Shown here: piece by piece, positions 54,005-64,000 of the stretch
How the letters are laid out: each line of letters begins with the position of its first letter
Position numbering within the stretch: the stretch's first letter is position 1
DNA from: Serripes groenlandicus
Lineage: Eukaryota > Mollusca > Bivalvia > Cardiida > Cardiidae
Direction: 5' to 3'
Assembly: GCA_031761405.1 (NCBI GenBank)
Contig: JASEVX010000001.1
Location: 195,751,706 to 195,815,705 of the forward strand
Length of the DNA: 64,000 nucleotides
Notes under the pieces: generated by a model
The model's input: the letters and a program-made list of their open reading frames with translations, nothing else
What the model was told of the DNA's origin: nothing
Databases searched by the model: none
Program-made: the position numbers and the translations under genes

Positions 54005-55862
54005 ACAAGAGGCCCAAGAGGGCCAGTATCGCTCCACGGCCATAAGGCAAAAATCAAATCTCCAAACAGCCCTGCCCCCTAGTGGCCATATTTTTTACCA
54101 ACCACCATGGCTTAAAGGAATCTTGTAGAGTGTCACCCAAGGAATGTTTCTGCAAAATTATTTGAAAATCGGCCTGACACTTTCGGAGGAGAAGATTTTT
54201 TAAGTTTTCACAATAGCCATATAAGGCAAAATAGCCCCACCCCATGGCGGCCATATTTTTGAACCAATCAACATGGCTTGAAGGAATCTGATAGAGGGTC
54301 ACCCAAAGAACATTTCTACAAAAATCTGCTCAACACTTTCGGAGAAGAAGATTTTTTAAATTTTCACTATGGTCATATAGAGCAAAATAGCCCCGCCCTC
54401 TGGCAGCCATATTTTTCGACCAATCAACATGGCTTGAAGGAATCTGATAGAGGGTCACCCAATGAACAGATTCTACAAAATTATTTGAAAATCGGCTGAA
54501 CACTTTCTGAGAAGAAGATTTTTTAAGTTTTCACTATGGTCATATAAGGCAAAATAGCCCCGCCCTCTGGCGACCATGTTTTTCAATCAATCAACATTTC
54601 TTGAAGGAATCTAATAAAGGGTCACCCAAGGAACATTTCTACAAAATTATTTGAAAATCGGCCTGACACTTTCAGAGAAGAAGATTTTTTAAGTTTTCAC
54701 TATTTTTTTCTTTTGGTTGCCATGGAAACCAGAATTATGGATGGATCCAAAAACAAGAGGCCCAAGAGGGCCAGTATCGCTCCACGGCCATAAAGCAAAA
54801 ATAAAATCTCCAAACAGCCCTGCCCCGTGGTGGCTATTTTTTTTACCAACCACCATGGCTTAAAGGAATCTTGTAGAGTGTCACCAAAGGAATGTTTCTG
54901 CAAAATTATTTGAAAATATGCCTGACACTTTCGGAGGAGAAGATTTTTTAAGTTTTCACTATGGTCATATAAGTCAAAATAGCCCCGCCCTCTGGCGGCC
55001 ATGTTTTTCGCCCAATCAACATTTCTTGAAGGAATCTAATTAAGGTTCACACAAGGAACATTTCTACAAAATTATTTGAAAATCGGCCTTACACTTTTGG
55101 AGGAGAAGATTTTTTAAGTTTGCTCTTTAGCCATATAGGCAAAATAGCCCCGCCCTGTGACGGCCATGTTTTTTTACCAATCAACATGGCTTGAAGGAAC
55201 CTGATAGAGGGTCACCCACGGAACATTTCTACATAATTATTTGAAAATCTGCTGAACACTTTTTGAGAAGAAGATTATTTAAGTTTTCACTATAGCTATA
55301 TATAAGGCAAAAAAGCCCCGCCCCCTGGCGGCCATGTTTTTCGCCCAATCAAAATTTCTTGAAGGAATCTAATAAAGGGTCACCCAAGGAACATTTCTAC
55401 AAAATTATTTGAAAATCGGCCTGACACTTTCGGAGAAGAAGATTTTTTAAGTTCTCACTATTTTTTTCTTTCGTTTGCCATGGAAACCAGAATTTTGAAT
55501 GGATCAAAAAAAATTGAAGGAATTTAGTAGAGGACATTGAGAGGATGCTTCCCATGAAGTTTCAACCAAATTGGCCAAGTGGTTAGGGAGAAGAAGTCGT
55601 TTAAAGGAAAAAGTTAACGCACGCACGCACGCATGCACGCACGCACGACGGACAATTCGCCATGACATAAGCTCGACTGGCTTTCAGCCAGTGGAGCTAA
55701 AAATGAAGGAATTTAAGAGAGGACATTGAGAGGATGCTTCCTATGAAGTTTGAACCAAATTGGCCAAGTGGTTAGTGAGAAGAAGTCGTTTAAAGGAAAA
55801 AGTTTACGCACGCACGCACGACGGACAATTCGCCATGACATAAGCGCCAGTGGAGCTAAAAA
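54005..55862 (+). mobile_element. ACAAGAG element, GCTCCAC type, with nested copy
   Basis: 5' ACAAGAGGCCCAAGAGGGCC, CGCTCCACGG; 3' GCGCCAGTGGAGCTAAAAA. The core is interrupted at 54753-55703 by a second element of the same type. After the inner end the outer sequence resumes (AATGAAGGAATTTAAGAGAGG). Confidence 0.72.
54753..55703 (+). mobile_element. Nested ACAAGAG element, GCTCCAC type
   Basis: Same 5' end as the outer element; 3' GCTCGACTGGCTTTCAGCCAGTGGAGCTAAAAA with a CTGGCTTTCAGCCAG hairpin. Pre-terminal (CGCA)n microsatellite at about 55617-55648. Confidence 0.75.
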
Positions 55863-55899
55863 TTGAGACACCTGTGCCATGGTTTTTTTTTTTGTCTTT

Positions 55900-56129
55900 T
55901 TAACCCTTTTCCTCATACGACAATTCTGCAGCAGACGACTTTGAACGTATTTTGTCAAAAAATAGAAAATATCCATAGTTGAATGGATAACCTATGACAA
56001 AAAGTGGAAAACATTGTGACAAAAGGAGAAATTGCACGTTTTGTGCAATTTCTTCTTTTGTCACTATGTTTTCAAATAGCCGTCTGCTGCAGAGGCGTCA
56101 GAAAGCGTCTATATGAGGGAAAGGGTTAA
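55900..56129. mobile_element. TTAA palindromic MITE
   Basis: TTAACCCTTTTCCTCATACGAC to TATGAGGGAAAGGGTTAA, 230 bp, inverted orientation relative to 23934. Central AATTGCACGTTTTGTGCAATT. Confidence 0.82.
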
Positions 56130-57216
56130 TGAAGATTATCTAAGTAGACAAAAGTATGAAAAATCTCTCCCTTTTCAACAATGTTTTAAGAATTTATCTT
56201 CTGCAGATAAATTTATCTTAATGTGGGAAATAAATATTTTTTTTACAATTTTTGTTAACATATATCACTGCAGTCTGGCTTGCCCATTCTGCTAGAAAAC
56301 AACTTTTTTTTTTTCTATAAGTTATTTCATTATGGGGTTTATTTTTGTTGTGAATACCATTCACACAAGTTACATGACTAACAAATCTCTTTTTCTTCTC
56401 TTTGAAAAAAGACGACAACATAAATTCACTGTACAAAGTATCCGGGAAAAAACGTGTGCGAATATACGTCTACTTTTTGCCCTAGTTTTATCTGTCTATA
56501 TTTCTAATTTGTAATGAAAATATGACTATATTATGAATGTTAGCTGTATTAGTGGATATTTATTTTCATTTCAAACCCTAACCTTACTGTTTAGTGGTCG
56601 AAAAGGGTCATTAAACAATTTCATTTGACTTCGTCTTTTTCGCTCCACAAACAACGTTATTATTTTTCCATAAACCAAAATCACTATGTCTCGGATAAAT
56701 TATGCTCTGGATGTACAGTATAATTTTTGATATTTAGGAGTCTGGATGACTGCCTTGATGCTAAATCTGAGAGTCCAGACTGAATTAAGGAGACTCAGAA
56801 CACCCGACTCCTGTTAGTGTCAGTTACTCTATTTTAACAGTTTGACACAGTACACATGAAGACTGGTTTCTGTTAGTTTACCCAAATGCAATACACAATC
56901 TAGTTTCTATATTAGTGAACCAGTCAGTAATGCAGACGAGTATTGATTTTGTTCATCTCAGAACACATGTTGGGTTATGAAATACATCAAACTTATCCTT
57001 TCCAAACAGATTTGTGCTTCAAATTCATGGGCTGAAGTAGAAAACTTTAAAAACATCTATTAATGCAAAAATATGGAAAATCTCTTGAAATTAAATTAAA
57101 AATAATGTGACAAAAGGAGAAATTGCACATTGTACTTTTGAAATAAATTCTTTTAAAAGATGTCTGTATTATTGTGACAAAGGACTAATAGTACTATTAC
57201 TTATTTCAAGTAGTAA
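56130..57216. other. Non-coding stretch
   Basis: AT-rich with MITE fragments at about 56140-56225 and 57000-57130. Short open frames lack any recognisable domain. Confidence 0.4.
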
Positions 57217-57263
57217 ACAAGAGCACAGCGTACGGCATAGACGCTCGACTGATAGAAAACAGA

Positions 57264-59945
57264 AACAAGAGGGCCATGATGGCCCTGGAATCGCTCACCT
57301 GATTTTTTTGTTTAACTTTAGCTATATAAGCCCCGCCCCCTGGCAGTCATAGTTTCCGACCAATCAACTTGGCTTGAAGGAATCTGATAGAGGGTCACCC
57401 TAGGAACATTTCTACAAAATTATTTGGAAATCTGCCAGACACTTTTGGAGGAGAAGATTTTTTAAGTTTTCACTATAGTCATATAATGCAAAATAGCCCT
57501 GCCCTGGCGGCCATGTTTTTTGACCAATCAACATGGCTTGAAGGAATCTGAAAGTGGGTCATCCAAGGAACATTTCTACAAAATTATTTGAAAATCGGCC
57601 TGACACTTTCGGAGAAGAAGATTTTTTAAGTTTTCACTATAGCCATATAAGGCAAAATAGCCCAGCCCCCCCCTGCGGCCATGTTTTTCGACCAATCAAC
57701 ATGGCTTGAAGGAATCTGATAGAGGGTCATCCAAGGAACATTTCTACAAAATTATTTGAAAATCAGCCTGACACTTTCGGAGGAGAAGATTTTTTAAGTT
57801 TTCACTTTGGCAATATAAGGCAAAATAGCCCCGCCCCCTGGCGGCCATGTTTTTCGACCAATCAACATGGCTTGAAGGAATCTGATAGAGGGTCACCCAA
57901 GGAACATTTCTACAAAATTATTTGAAAATCAGCCCGACACTTATTGAAGAGAAGATTTTTTAAGTTTTCACTATAGCCATAAAAGGCAAAATAGCCCCGC
58001 CCCCTGGCGGCCATGCTTTTTGACCAATCAACATGGCTTGAAGGAATCTGATTGAGGATCACCCAAGGAACATTTCTACAAAATAATTTGAAAATCGGCC
58101 CGACACTTTTGGAGGAGAAGATTTTTTAAGTTTGCACTATAGCCATATAAGGCAAAATAGCCCCGCCCCCCTGGCGGCCATGTTTTTCGACCAATCAACA
58201 TGGCTTGAAGGAATCTGATAGAGGGTCACCCAAGGAACATTTCTAAACAAGAGGGCCATGATGGCCCTGGAATCGCTCACCTGATTTTATTTATTTTTCA
58301 CTTTAGCCATATAAGCCCCGCCCCCTGGCAGCCATAGTTTCCGACCAATCAACTTGGCTTGAAGGAATCCGATAGAGGGCCACCCTAGGAACATTTCTAC
58401 AATTTTTTTTGAAAATCAGCCAGACACTTTTGGAGGAGAAGATTTTTTAAGCTTTCACTATAGCTATATAATGCAAAATAGCCCTGCCCACTGGCGGCCA
58501 TGTTTTTTGACCAATCAACATGGCTTGAAGGAATCTGAAAGTGGGTCATCAAAAGAACATTTCCACAAAATTATTTGAAAATCGGCCAGACACTTTCGGA
58601 GGAGAAGATTTTTTAAGTTTTCACTATAGCCATATAAGGCAAAATAGCCCCGCCCCCCTGGCGGCCATGTTTTTCGACCAATCAACTTGGATTGAAGGAA
58701 TCTGATAGAGGGTCATCCAAGGAACATTTCTACAAAATTATTTGAAAATCGGTCTGACAATTTCGGAGAAGATTTTTTAAGTTTTCACTATAGCCATATA
58801 AGGCAAAATAGCCCTGCCCACTGGCGGCCATATTTTTCGACAAATCAACATGGTTTCAAGTAATCTGATAGTGGGTCACTTAAGGAACATTTCTACAAAA
58901 TTATTTGAAAATCGGCCAGACACTTTCGGAGGAGAAGATTTTTTAAGTTTTCACTATAGCCATATAAGGCAAAATAGCCCCGCCCCCCTGGCGGCCATGT
59001 TTTTCAACCAATCAACATGGCTCGAAGGAATCTGATAGAGGGTCATCCAAGGAACATTTCCACAAAATTATTTGAAAATAGGCCTGACACTTTCGTCGGA
59101 GAAGATTTTTTAAGTTTTCACTATAGCCATATAAGGCAAAATAGCCCCGCCCCCCCTGGCGGCCATGTTTTTCGACCAATCAACATGGCTTGAAGGAATC
59201 TCATAGAGGGTCATCCAAGGAACATTTCTACAAAATTATTTGAAAATCTGCCAACCAGTCTGGGAGAAGAAGAATTTTGAAGTTTTTTTCATTTCGTTGC
59301 CATGGAAACCAGAATTCTGCATGGATCCCAAAAATTTGAAGGAAATCTGGTGAGGTCATTGAGAGGATGCTTTCTGTGAAGTTTCATCCCAATTGACCCA
59401 CTGGTTACTGAGGAGAAGAAGTTGACGCACGACGCACGACGCACGACGGTCGCCGGACAAAAGGCGATCACAATAACTCACCTTGAGCAAAGCTCAGGTG
59501 AGCTAAAAATAATTTGCAAATCGGCCTGACACTTTCGGAGGAGAAGATTTTTTAAGTTTTCACTATAGCCATATAAGGCAAAATAGCCCCGCCCCCCCTG
59601 GCGGCCATGTTTTTCGACCAATCAACATGGCTTGAAGGAATCTGATAGAGGGTCATCTAAGGAACATTTCTACAAAATTATTTGAAAATCTGCCAACCAG
59701 TTTGGGAGAAGAAGAATTTTGAAGTTTTTTCGGTTTCGTTACCATGGAAACCAGAATTTTGCATGGATCCCAAAAATTTGAAGGAATTCTGGTGAGGTCA
59801 TTGAGAGGATGCTTTCTGTGAAGTTTCATCCAAATTGACCCACTGGTTACTGAGGAGAAGAAGTTGACGCACGACGGACGACGGACGCCGGACAAAAGGC
59901 AATCACAATAACTCACCTTGAGCAAAGCTCAGGTGAGCTAAAAAA
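57264..59945 (+). mobile_element. Middle ACAAGAG element, GCTCACCTGA type (level 2)
   Basis: ACAAGAGGGCCATGATGGCC, CGCTCACCTGA at 57264; CTTGAGCAAAGCTCAGGTGAGCTAAAAA at 59945. Seven core units of about 165 bp. Interrupted by the element at 58247 in the middle of a core unit (after GGAACATTTCTA). Confidence 0.8.
58247..59508 (+). mobile_element. Inner ACAAGAG element, GCTCACCTGA type (level 3)
   Basis: ACAAGAGGGCCATGATGGCC at 58247 and GAGCAAAGCTCAGGTGAGCTAAAA at 59508, with six core units. The middle element resumes at once with TAATTTGCAAATCGG. Confidence 0.82.
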
Positions 59946-60030
59946 GCTGAGCTGAACAAAAAACCTTAACCGGACGACCACGCCTAGGTCATGACAATAG
60001 CTCTCGTTTTTTCAAAAGTCGAGCTAAAAA

Positions 60031-60257
60031 TGGCCAGATATGTGGGTCAAAAATTAACACCAGAATTGCAAACTTGGTGCAAATTTTACTCATTTGGCAA
60101 AAGTGATGGCGCAAGAAAAAGAATGCCAAGGGTGATTCCTGAGACCCCACGCCCCGACCAACTAGACACTACCAATACACAACCAAAATGGTTCAAAGGG
60201 AGTGAACTGGTCTTTTCATTATCAAAACCTAACCAAACCAAGTTTTATGGGGGCTGA
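60031..60257 (+). other. Open frame of unknown origin
   Basis: Frame from MARYVGQKLTPELQTWCKF, including SDGARKRMPRVIPETP, to FYGG and a stop, starting right after the element end. No domain recognised, no clear splice site. May be a decayed exon or chance. Confidence 0.2.
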
Positions 60258-60373
60258 AAAGAATTGTTTCAATGAGATTATTCTCTCGAGAACCCAAACA
60301 ATATCAATTTTGGCATAACAAATTAGAACCAGTGAACATGACTCAATCTCTAATAATTTATCACTGGTATAGT

Positions 60374-60572
60374 TTAACCCTTTCCCACATATAGATTCTT
60401 TCTGACTCCTCTGCAGCAGACAGCTTTTTGAAAACATAGTGACAAAAGAAGAAATTGCTCAAAACGAGCAATTTCTCCTTTTGCCACAATGTTTTCCACT
60501 TTTAGTCATAGGTTAGACAAAATACTTTCAAAGTCGTCTGCTGCAGAATTGTCGTAAGAGGGAAAGGGTTAA
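60374..60572. mobile_element. TTAA palindromic MITE, internally shortened
   Basis: TTAACCCTTTCCCACATA to GAGGGAAAGGGTTAA; lacks about 30 bp of the right-hand interior (ATTCAATTATAGAGATTTTC). Central AATTGCTC-AAAAC-GAGCAATT intact. Confidence 0.8.
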
Positions 60573-61172
60573 GACATAACTTTTTCTTACTTGTATTATA
60601 TCTTAAACTTTAGTAGCCATATAATATTGTGTCTACTAGTAGCACTAACACAGCTGTAGGGTTTCAGAGTGAACAAAGGATTTTAGAACATTGAAAAGGC
60701 ACTTCACCTTCAGATATGGCTATATAAATAATAATACATATTTTCAATTTCAAGAAATGTATAAAACAGTAAATCATGTAACATCTAATTTATATGTACT
60801 ATTGCACCAGATGTTATATATATATATCAAGTGTTCTCAAAGGATAATTAGGTAAACAATTAAACCTTTCCAACATACAACAACTTCTCCTTTTGCCGAA
60901 ATGTTTTCAAAACTTTGTCTACTACATAGGCCTCAGAAATAACCCTTTCCCACTTGCAGAGACATTTTGATGCATCTGCAGCAAAATATTGAAAACAGTG
61001 TGGCAAAAGCAAGGCAATCTGCCAGGACAAATTCCTGTGACATTCCACACAATAAACACACAGCTTATAACACTGAAGTGATTTTCTTCAAGTTATGCTT
61101 TGTACTGATAAAGAGGACAACAGCATTTCCATAGGAAAAATAATCATTACTCTTTTGTTTTTTATTGAATTT
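60573..61172. other. Non-coding stretch with MITE fragments
   Basis: Fragment at about 60865-61020 (CCCTTTCCCACTTGCAGA, GCATCTGCAGCA). Nothing else recognised. Confidence 0.4.
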
Positions 61173-61397
61173 TGTCCCTTTACCACTTATAGACGCCCTT
61201 TGACGCATCTTCAGCAGAGGACTTTTGAAAACATTTTGGCAAAAGTAATTACTCATCATGAGTGATTTCTCCTTTTGCAGCAATGTTTTCAAATTCATTT
61301 AGTCCGTAAATTCTCATAAATAGAGATTTGTCATATTCCTGCCAAGATGTTTTCAAAGTTGTCTGCTGCAGATTTGGTGTATATGGGAAAGGGTTAA
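61173..61397. mobile_element. TTAA MITE, left end decayed
   Basis: CCCTTTACCACTTATAGACG left, TATGGGAAAGGGTTAA right, centre TAATTACTCATCATGAGTGATTTCTCC. Confidence 0.65.
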
Positions 61398-61420
61398 GAG
61401 TTAGAAACAAAGAAACTTAC

Positions 61421-61463
61421 CTTGAAACCAAGGGCAGGTATACATCTTATTTTGAGTGGAACT
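61421..61463 (-). CDS. Possible small exon of an unidentified minus-strand gene
   Basis: 43 bp between acceptor TTTTCTAG and a strong donor AAG/GTAAGT; open frame VPLKIRCIPALGFK. The splice signals are good but the exon is too short to identify. It could belong to an upstream part of NCAPD3 or to another gene, or be chance. Confidence 0.25.
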
Positions 61464-61668
61464 CTAGAAAACATAGATACAAAACATTTTAAACCTGTTT
61501 CCATACAACACATCTGCAGCAGATGATTTTGAAAACATCAAGGCTAGTATATAAAAAATCTCTTTAATAAAAGAACAATATTAAATGAAGTTGAAACTCA
61601 TCTGCTGCAAGTGTGTTAGAAAGCATCTGTTTTTGGGAAACGCTTACAGAATAAGCTACTACTTAAGA

Positions 61669-62491
61669 ACAAGAGGGCCATGATGAGTAATGCAATGAGA
61701 TTTGTAATGCAAAACACATGCCAGTCTCAAACTGCTGAAATAGAGAAAATGCAGTCTCCAGAGTGTTGAAAAGATTTTCCTTCATTTTGGCCTTGTGACT
61801 TAGTTTTAGAGTCAATATGACCCAATTTCAAACTTGACCTAGTATCATTAAGACAAACATTCTGACAAAATTGCGGCATCTAGAATGTTAACAAGATTTT
61901 CCTTAAATTTGGCCTTGTGACCTAGTCTTTTGTAACGTACATGACCCATATTCAAACTTGGCCTACATATCATCAAGACAAACATTCAGACGAAATTTCA
62001 ATATTTTCAGGTTTAAAATGCAGCCTCAAGAATGTTAAACAAGATATTCCTTCAATTTGGCCTAGTTTTTGACCAAATATGACCAAGATTCAAACTTGGC
62101 CTAGATATCTTTTAGACAAACAATCTCAAACAGTTTCAAGCTGCTGTAGAAAAAAGTGTGGCCTCTAGAGTTTTAACAAGATGTTTCATCAATTTGGCTT
62201 AGTTATCTTGTTTTTGACTGGACATGAGCCGTATTCAAAGTTGGCCTACAAATTATCAAGACAAACATTCTGACATAATTTCAAGATGCTGCAGCAAAAA
62301 TTGTAGCCTCTAGTGTTAACAAGATTTTCCTTCAATTTAGCCTAGTGATCTACTTTTTGACCCAACAAAACATAAATTCCGATAAATTAAAAATGATCTC
62401 CAAAATGTAGCCTGTAGAGTTTTAACAAGCGAATTGGTGACAACGGACGACGGACAAAATGTGATTACAAAAGCTCAGGTGAGCTTAAAAA
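61669..62491 (+). mobile_element. ACAAGAG element, 5' end damaged
   Basis: Starts ACAAGAGGGCCATGATGAG but lacks the GCTCACC motif. Five to six core units of about 130 bp (GTTAACAAGATTTTCCTTC, GGCCTAGATATC). Ends GACGGACGACGGACAAAATG ... AAGCTCAGGTGAGCTTAAAAA. Confidence 0.65.
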
Positions 62492-63219
62492 GTAACAACT
62501 GATTTCCTTTAAAAAAATATCTTGGAATAAGTCTTAAAGTAGAATGTATTTTCAAATTTTGAACAGAGGTACTTTGAAGTATAAGAAACACAAATATGGA
62601 AAACAATTAAGGGTTTCTCATAATACAACAAGAATAAATATGTAGTTTGTAGTAGTAATGTAATGTATAATTTGAAAAGAGTTAACAGTTTCAAGGCTAT
62701 ATTGGATGTTTAAGAATTACACACACATATCTATCACAGTTAAACCTGAAAAATCCTCAAAGTTTGTGTATATTATTTTAATATTCTATTGTAGAGATTT
62801 GTTTCTTGTTTTTGCTCTAAATGTAGATTGATGAATCGTTTCTTATAATATGAAAGAAAAATTACTTTGCCATTAGTGTTGGGACGATGATCGATTATAA
62901 TCGAAAGTTAATCGGATATGCATCACGTTAGGGCTATTTCAGTAAAACATATGTCCCACCCCAGGAAGGCACTTTCAAAATTGACCAACCCCCTTCAGAA
63001 GTTTATTTGACTAGAAAAGAACCCCCTTTAGAATATTTTCTGAGCAAATTCGGACCCCCTTCAGAAGTTTATATTTTTTGTTGCAAATTTCAACCCTCAA
63101 TAGCAGTTTTGTCGGACTTCTGATTAGGACTTACTATAAGTGTATTCATGGTCCAACAGTAAGTTTCTGCTCTTGCATCGTAAGTAAAGATGTTGATTCT
63201 GACAGGAATTAAAATACAC
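62492..63219. other. Non-coding stretch
   Basis: No gene. A GATTATAATC palindrome within GATCGATTATAATCGAAAG lies near 62890, and a diverged three-fold CCCCCTT-AGAA repeat at about 62990-63075. Confidence 0.4.
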
Positions 63220-63432
63220 ATGAATTTGTATTGAGGTTTAAGACTGATTTTCAACATCTTTGGTCATTTAAAGGCGGTCAGTTATCCATACCCTCTGTTC
63301 CTGGAAGACCCAGTACTAAGCCAAACCCAAACAACTGACAGTTTCCTCATATAAATCAGAGGCGGAGGCCTCGAACTCGGAACCTTCAGGTTATAAACCA
63401 AGCATATTACCAACCACGCCACAAAGGCCTTC
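63220..63432 (-). repeat. Decayed tRNA-SINE
   Basis: TTCAACATCTTTGGTCATTTAAAGGCGGTC core at the left, and tRNA-like head at the right (TCGAACTCGGAACCTTCAGG; ACCAACCACGCCACAAAGGCC). Same class as the SINE at 28557 but older. Confidence 0.6.
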
Positions 63433-64000
63433 ATTAAGATATTTCAAATTAAATTTGAACAAGAAAATGTGTCCATGGAACACAGATGCCCCAGTCGACA
63501 GTCAGATGAACAAATGTAGGGTCACAAATAGCTTTATTAACAATTAAACAAAATAACTTTAAATAAGTATTAAATCAAAAAGAAATTTAACAAATAGGAT
63601 TTCTGAAAAGCATTAACATTTAATATCCTTAAGAGAATAGATTACAATGTCAGAATTGTTTTATGGCATGTCAATTTAAATATAGGTAATAATGTATATT
63701 ATATTGTATGCAAAACAAGTGCTCTGTGAATTATAAGACTTGTGTGGAAAAAAAAAAGGTGAAATTGCACGTTTTAACACAATGTTGTCAAAAAGCTGTC
63801 TGCTGCAGAGGCGTCAGAAAGCATCTACATGAGGGAAAGGGTTAAAACACAAAGTCCGCCATTTTGTTGTCAAGGGTCATAACTTTTTCCGATTTTCAGT
63901 ACCATACCGTTTTGATTGTATCTCGAAAAATTTGTCTCCAAACGTATTCTGTACACTACGTTTGAGAAAAATATTTAAGTGGTTAAAACAAAACGGTATT
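63433..64000. other. Non-coding end of window with a MITE half
   Basis: MITE right half at about 63740-63845 (GTCTGCTGCAGAGGCGTCAG, GAGGGAAAGGGTTAA). Nothing else recognised. Confidence 0.5.

Larger units (their letters stand above)
57217..60030 (+). mobile_element. Outer ACAAGAG element, GCTCGACT type (level 1 of three)
   Basis: 5' ACAAGAGCACAGCGTACGGC, CGCTCGACTGATAG; 3' CTTAACCGGACGACCACGCC ... TTCAAAAGTCGAGCTAAAAA. Same subfamily as the uninterrupted 172-bp element at 16147. Everything from 57264 to 59945 is inserted into it. Confidence 0.78.

Noticed and set aside
54700..55002. 100-codon minus ORF
   Set aside because: Spans the junction of two nested elements and core repeats; no domain.

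Overview
The window is eukaryotic and very probably from a bivalve mollusc. Evidence: AT-rich sequence, split genes with GT-AG introns, tRNA-derived SINEs whose tail contains the GGCGTTAAAC-type motif common in molluscs, many copies of elements starting ACAAGAG and carrying central tandem repeats (resembling bivalve pearl/Helentron-type elements), a THAP-DDE transposon and a PHD-OTU MULE. The species cannot be fixed from the sequence.

Region 1 (1-21.7 kb) is the body of a host gene on the minus strand. Twelve short exons can be placed by hand between 254 and 21722. They join in phase without a stop (1471 nt, about 490 codons) and match condensin-2 subunit D3 (NCAPD3), a HEAT-repeat protein. 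Its introns are filled with repeats: palindromic TTAA-flanked MITEs, ACAAGAG elements, SINEs, a Tc1/mariner-like deletion derivative and tandem arrays. The N-terminal and C-terminal exons were not found; the latter must lie beyond base 1.

Region 2 (21.7-29.2 kb) has no coding sequence I can defend. It holds MITEs, a 35-bp poly-G run, an array element at 25.8-27.0 kb and a young SINE with a 14-bp target duplication.

Region 3 (29247-41045) is one large DNA transposon. It has matching inverted ends (GCCCTGTCCGGAAAGGTGTT) and a 2-bp target duplication. It carries two convergent genes: a two-exon THAP-DDE transposase on plus, and a SAP-like/SWIM/YqaJ-exonuclease gene on minus. A second transposon of 5043 bp, a Mutator-like element (MULE) with long fold-back-like ends and a PHD finger-OTU protease-DDE transposase, has inserted into the SAP segment of the YqaJ gene with a 9-bp target duplication. 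Deleting it together with one duplication copy restores the SAP reading frame. SINEs and a 4 x 182-bp array lie between the two genes of the outer element.

Region 4 (41.0-64 kb) starts with one plus-strand exon encoding a Death domain, 72 bp past the transposon end. After that it is almost entirely repeats: a LINE C-terminal remnant, inverted hAT fragments, and a series of ACAAGAG elements nested up to three deep. Each ACAAGAG subfamily has its own short inverted repeat near both ends, and the two ends vary together.
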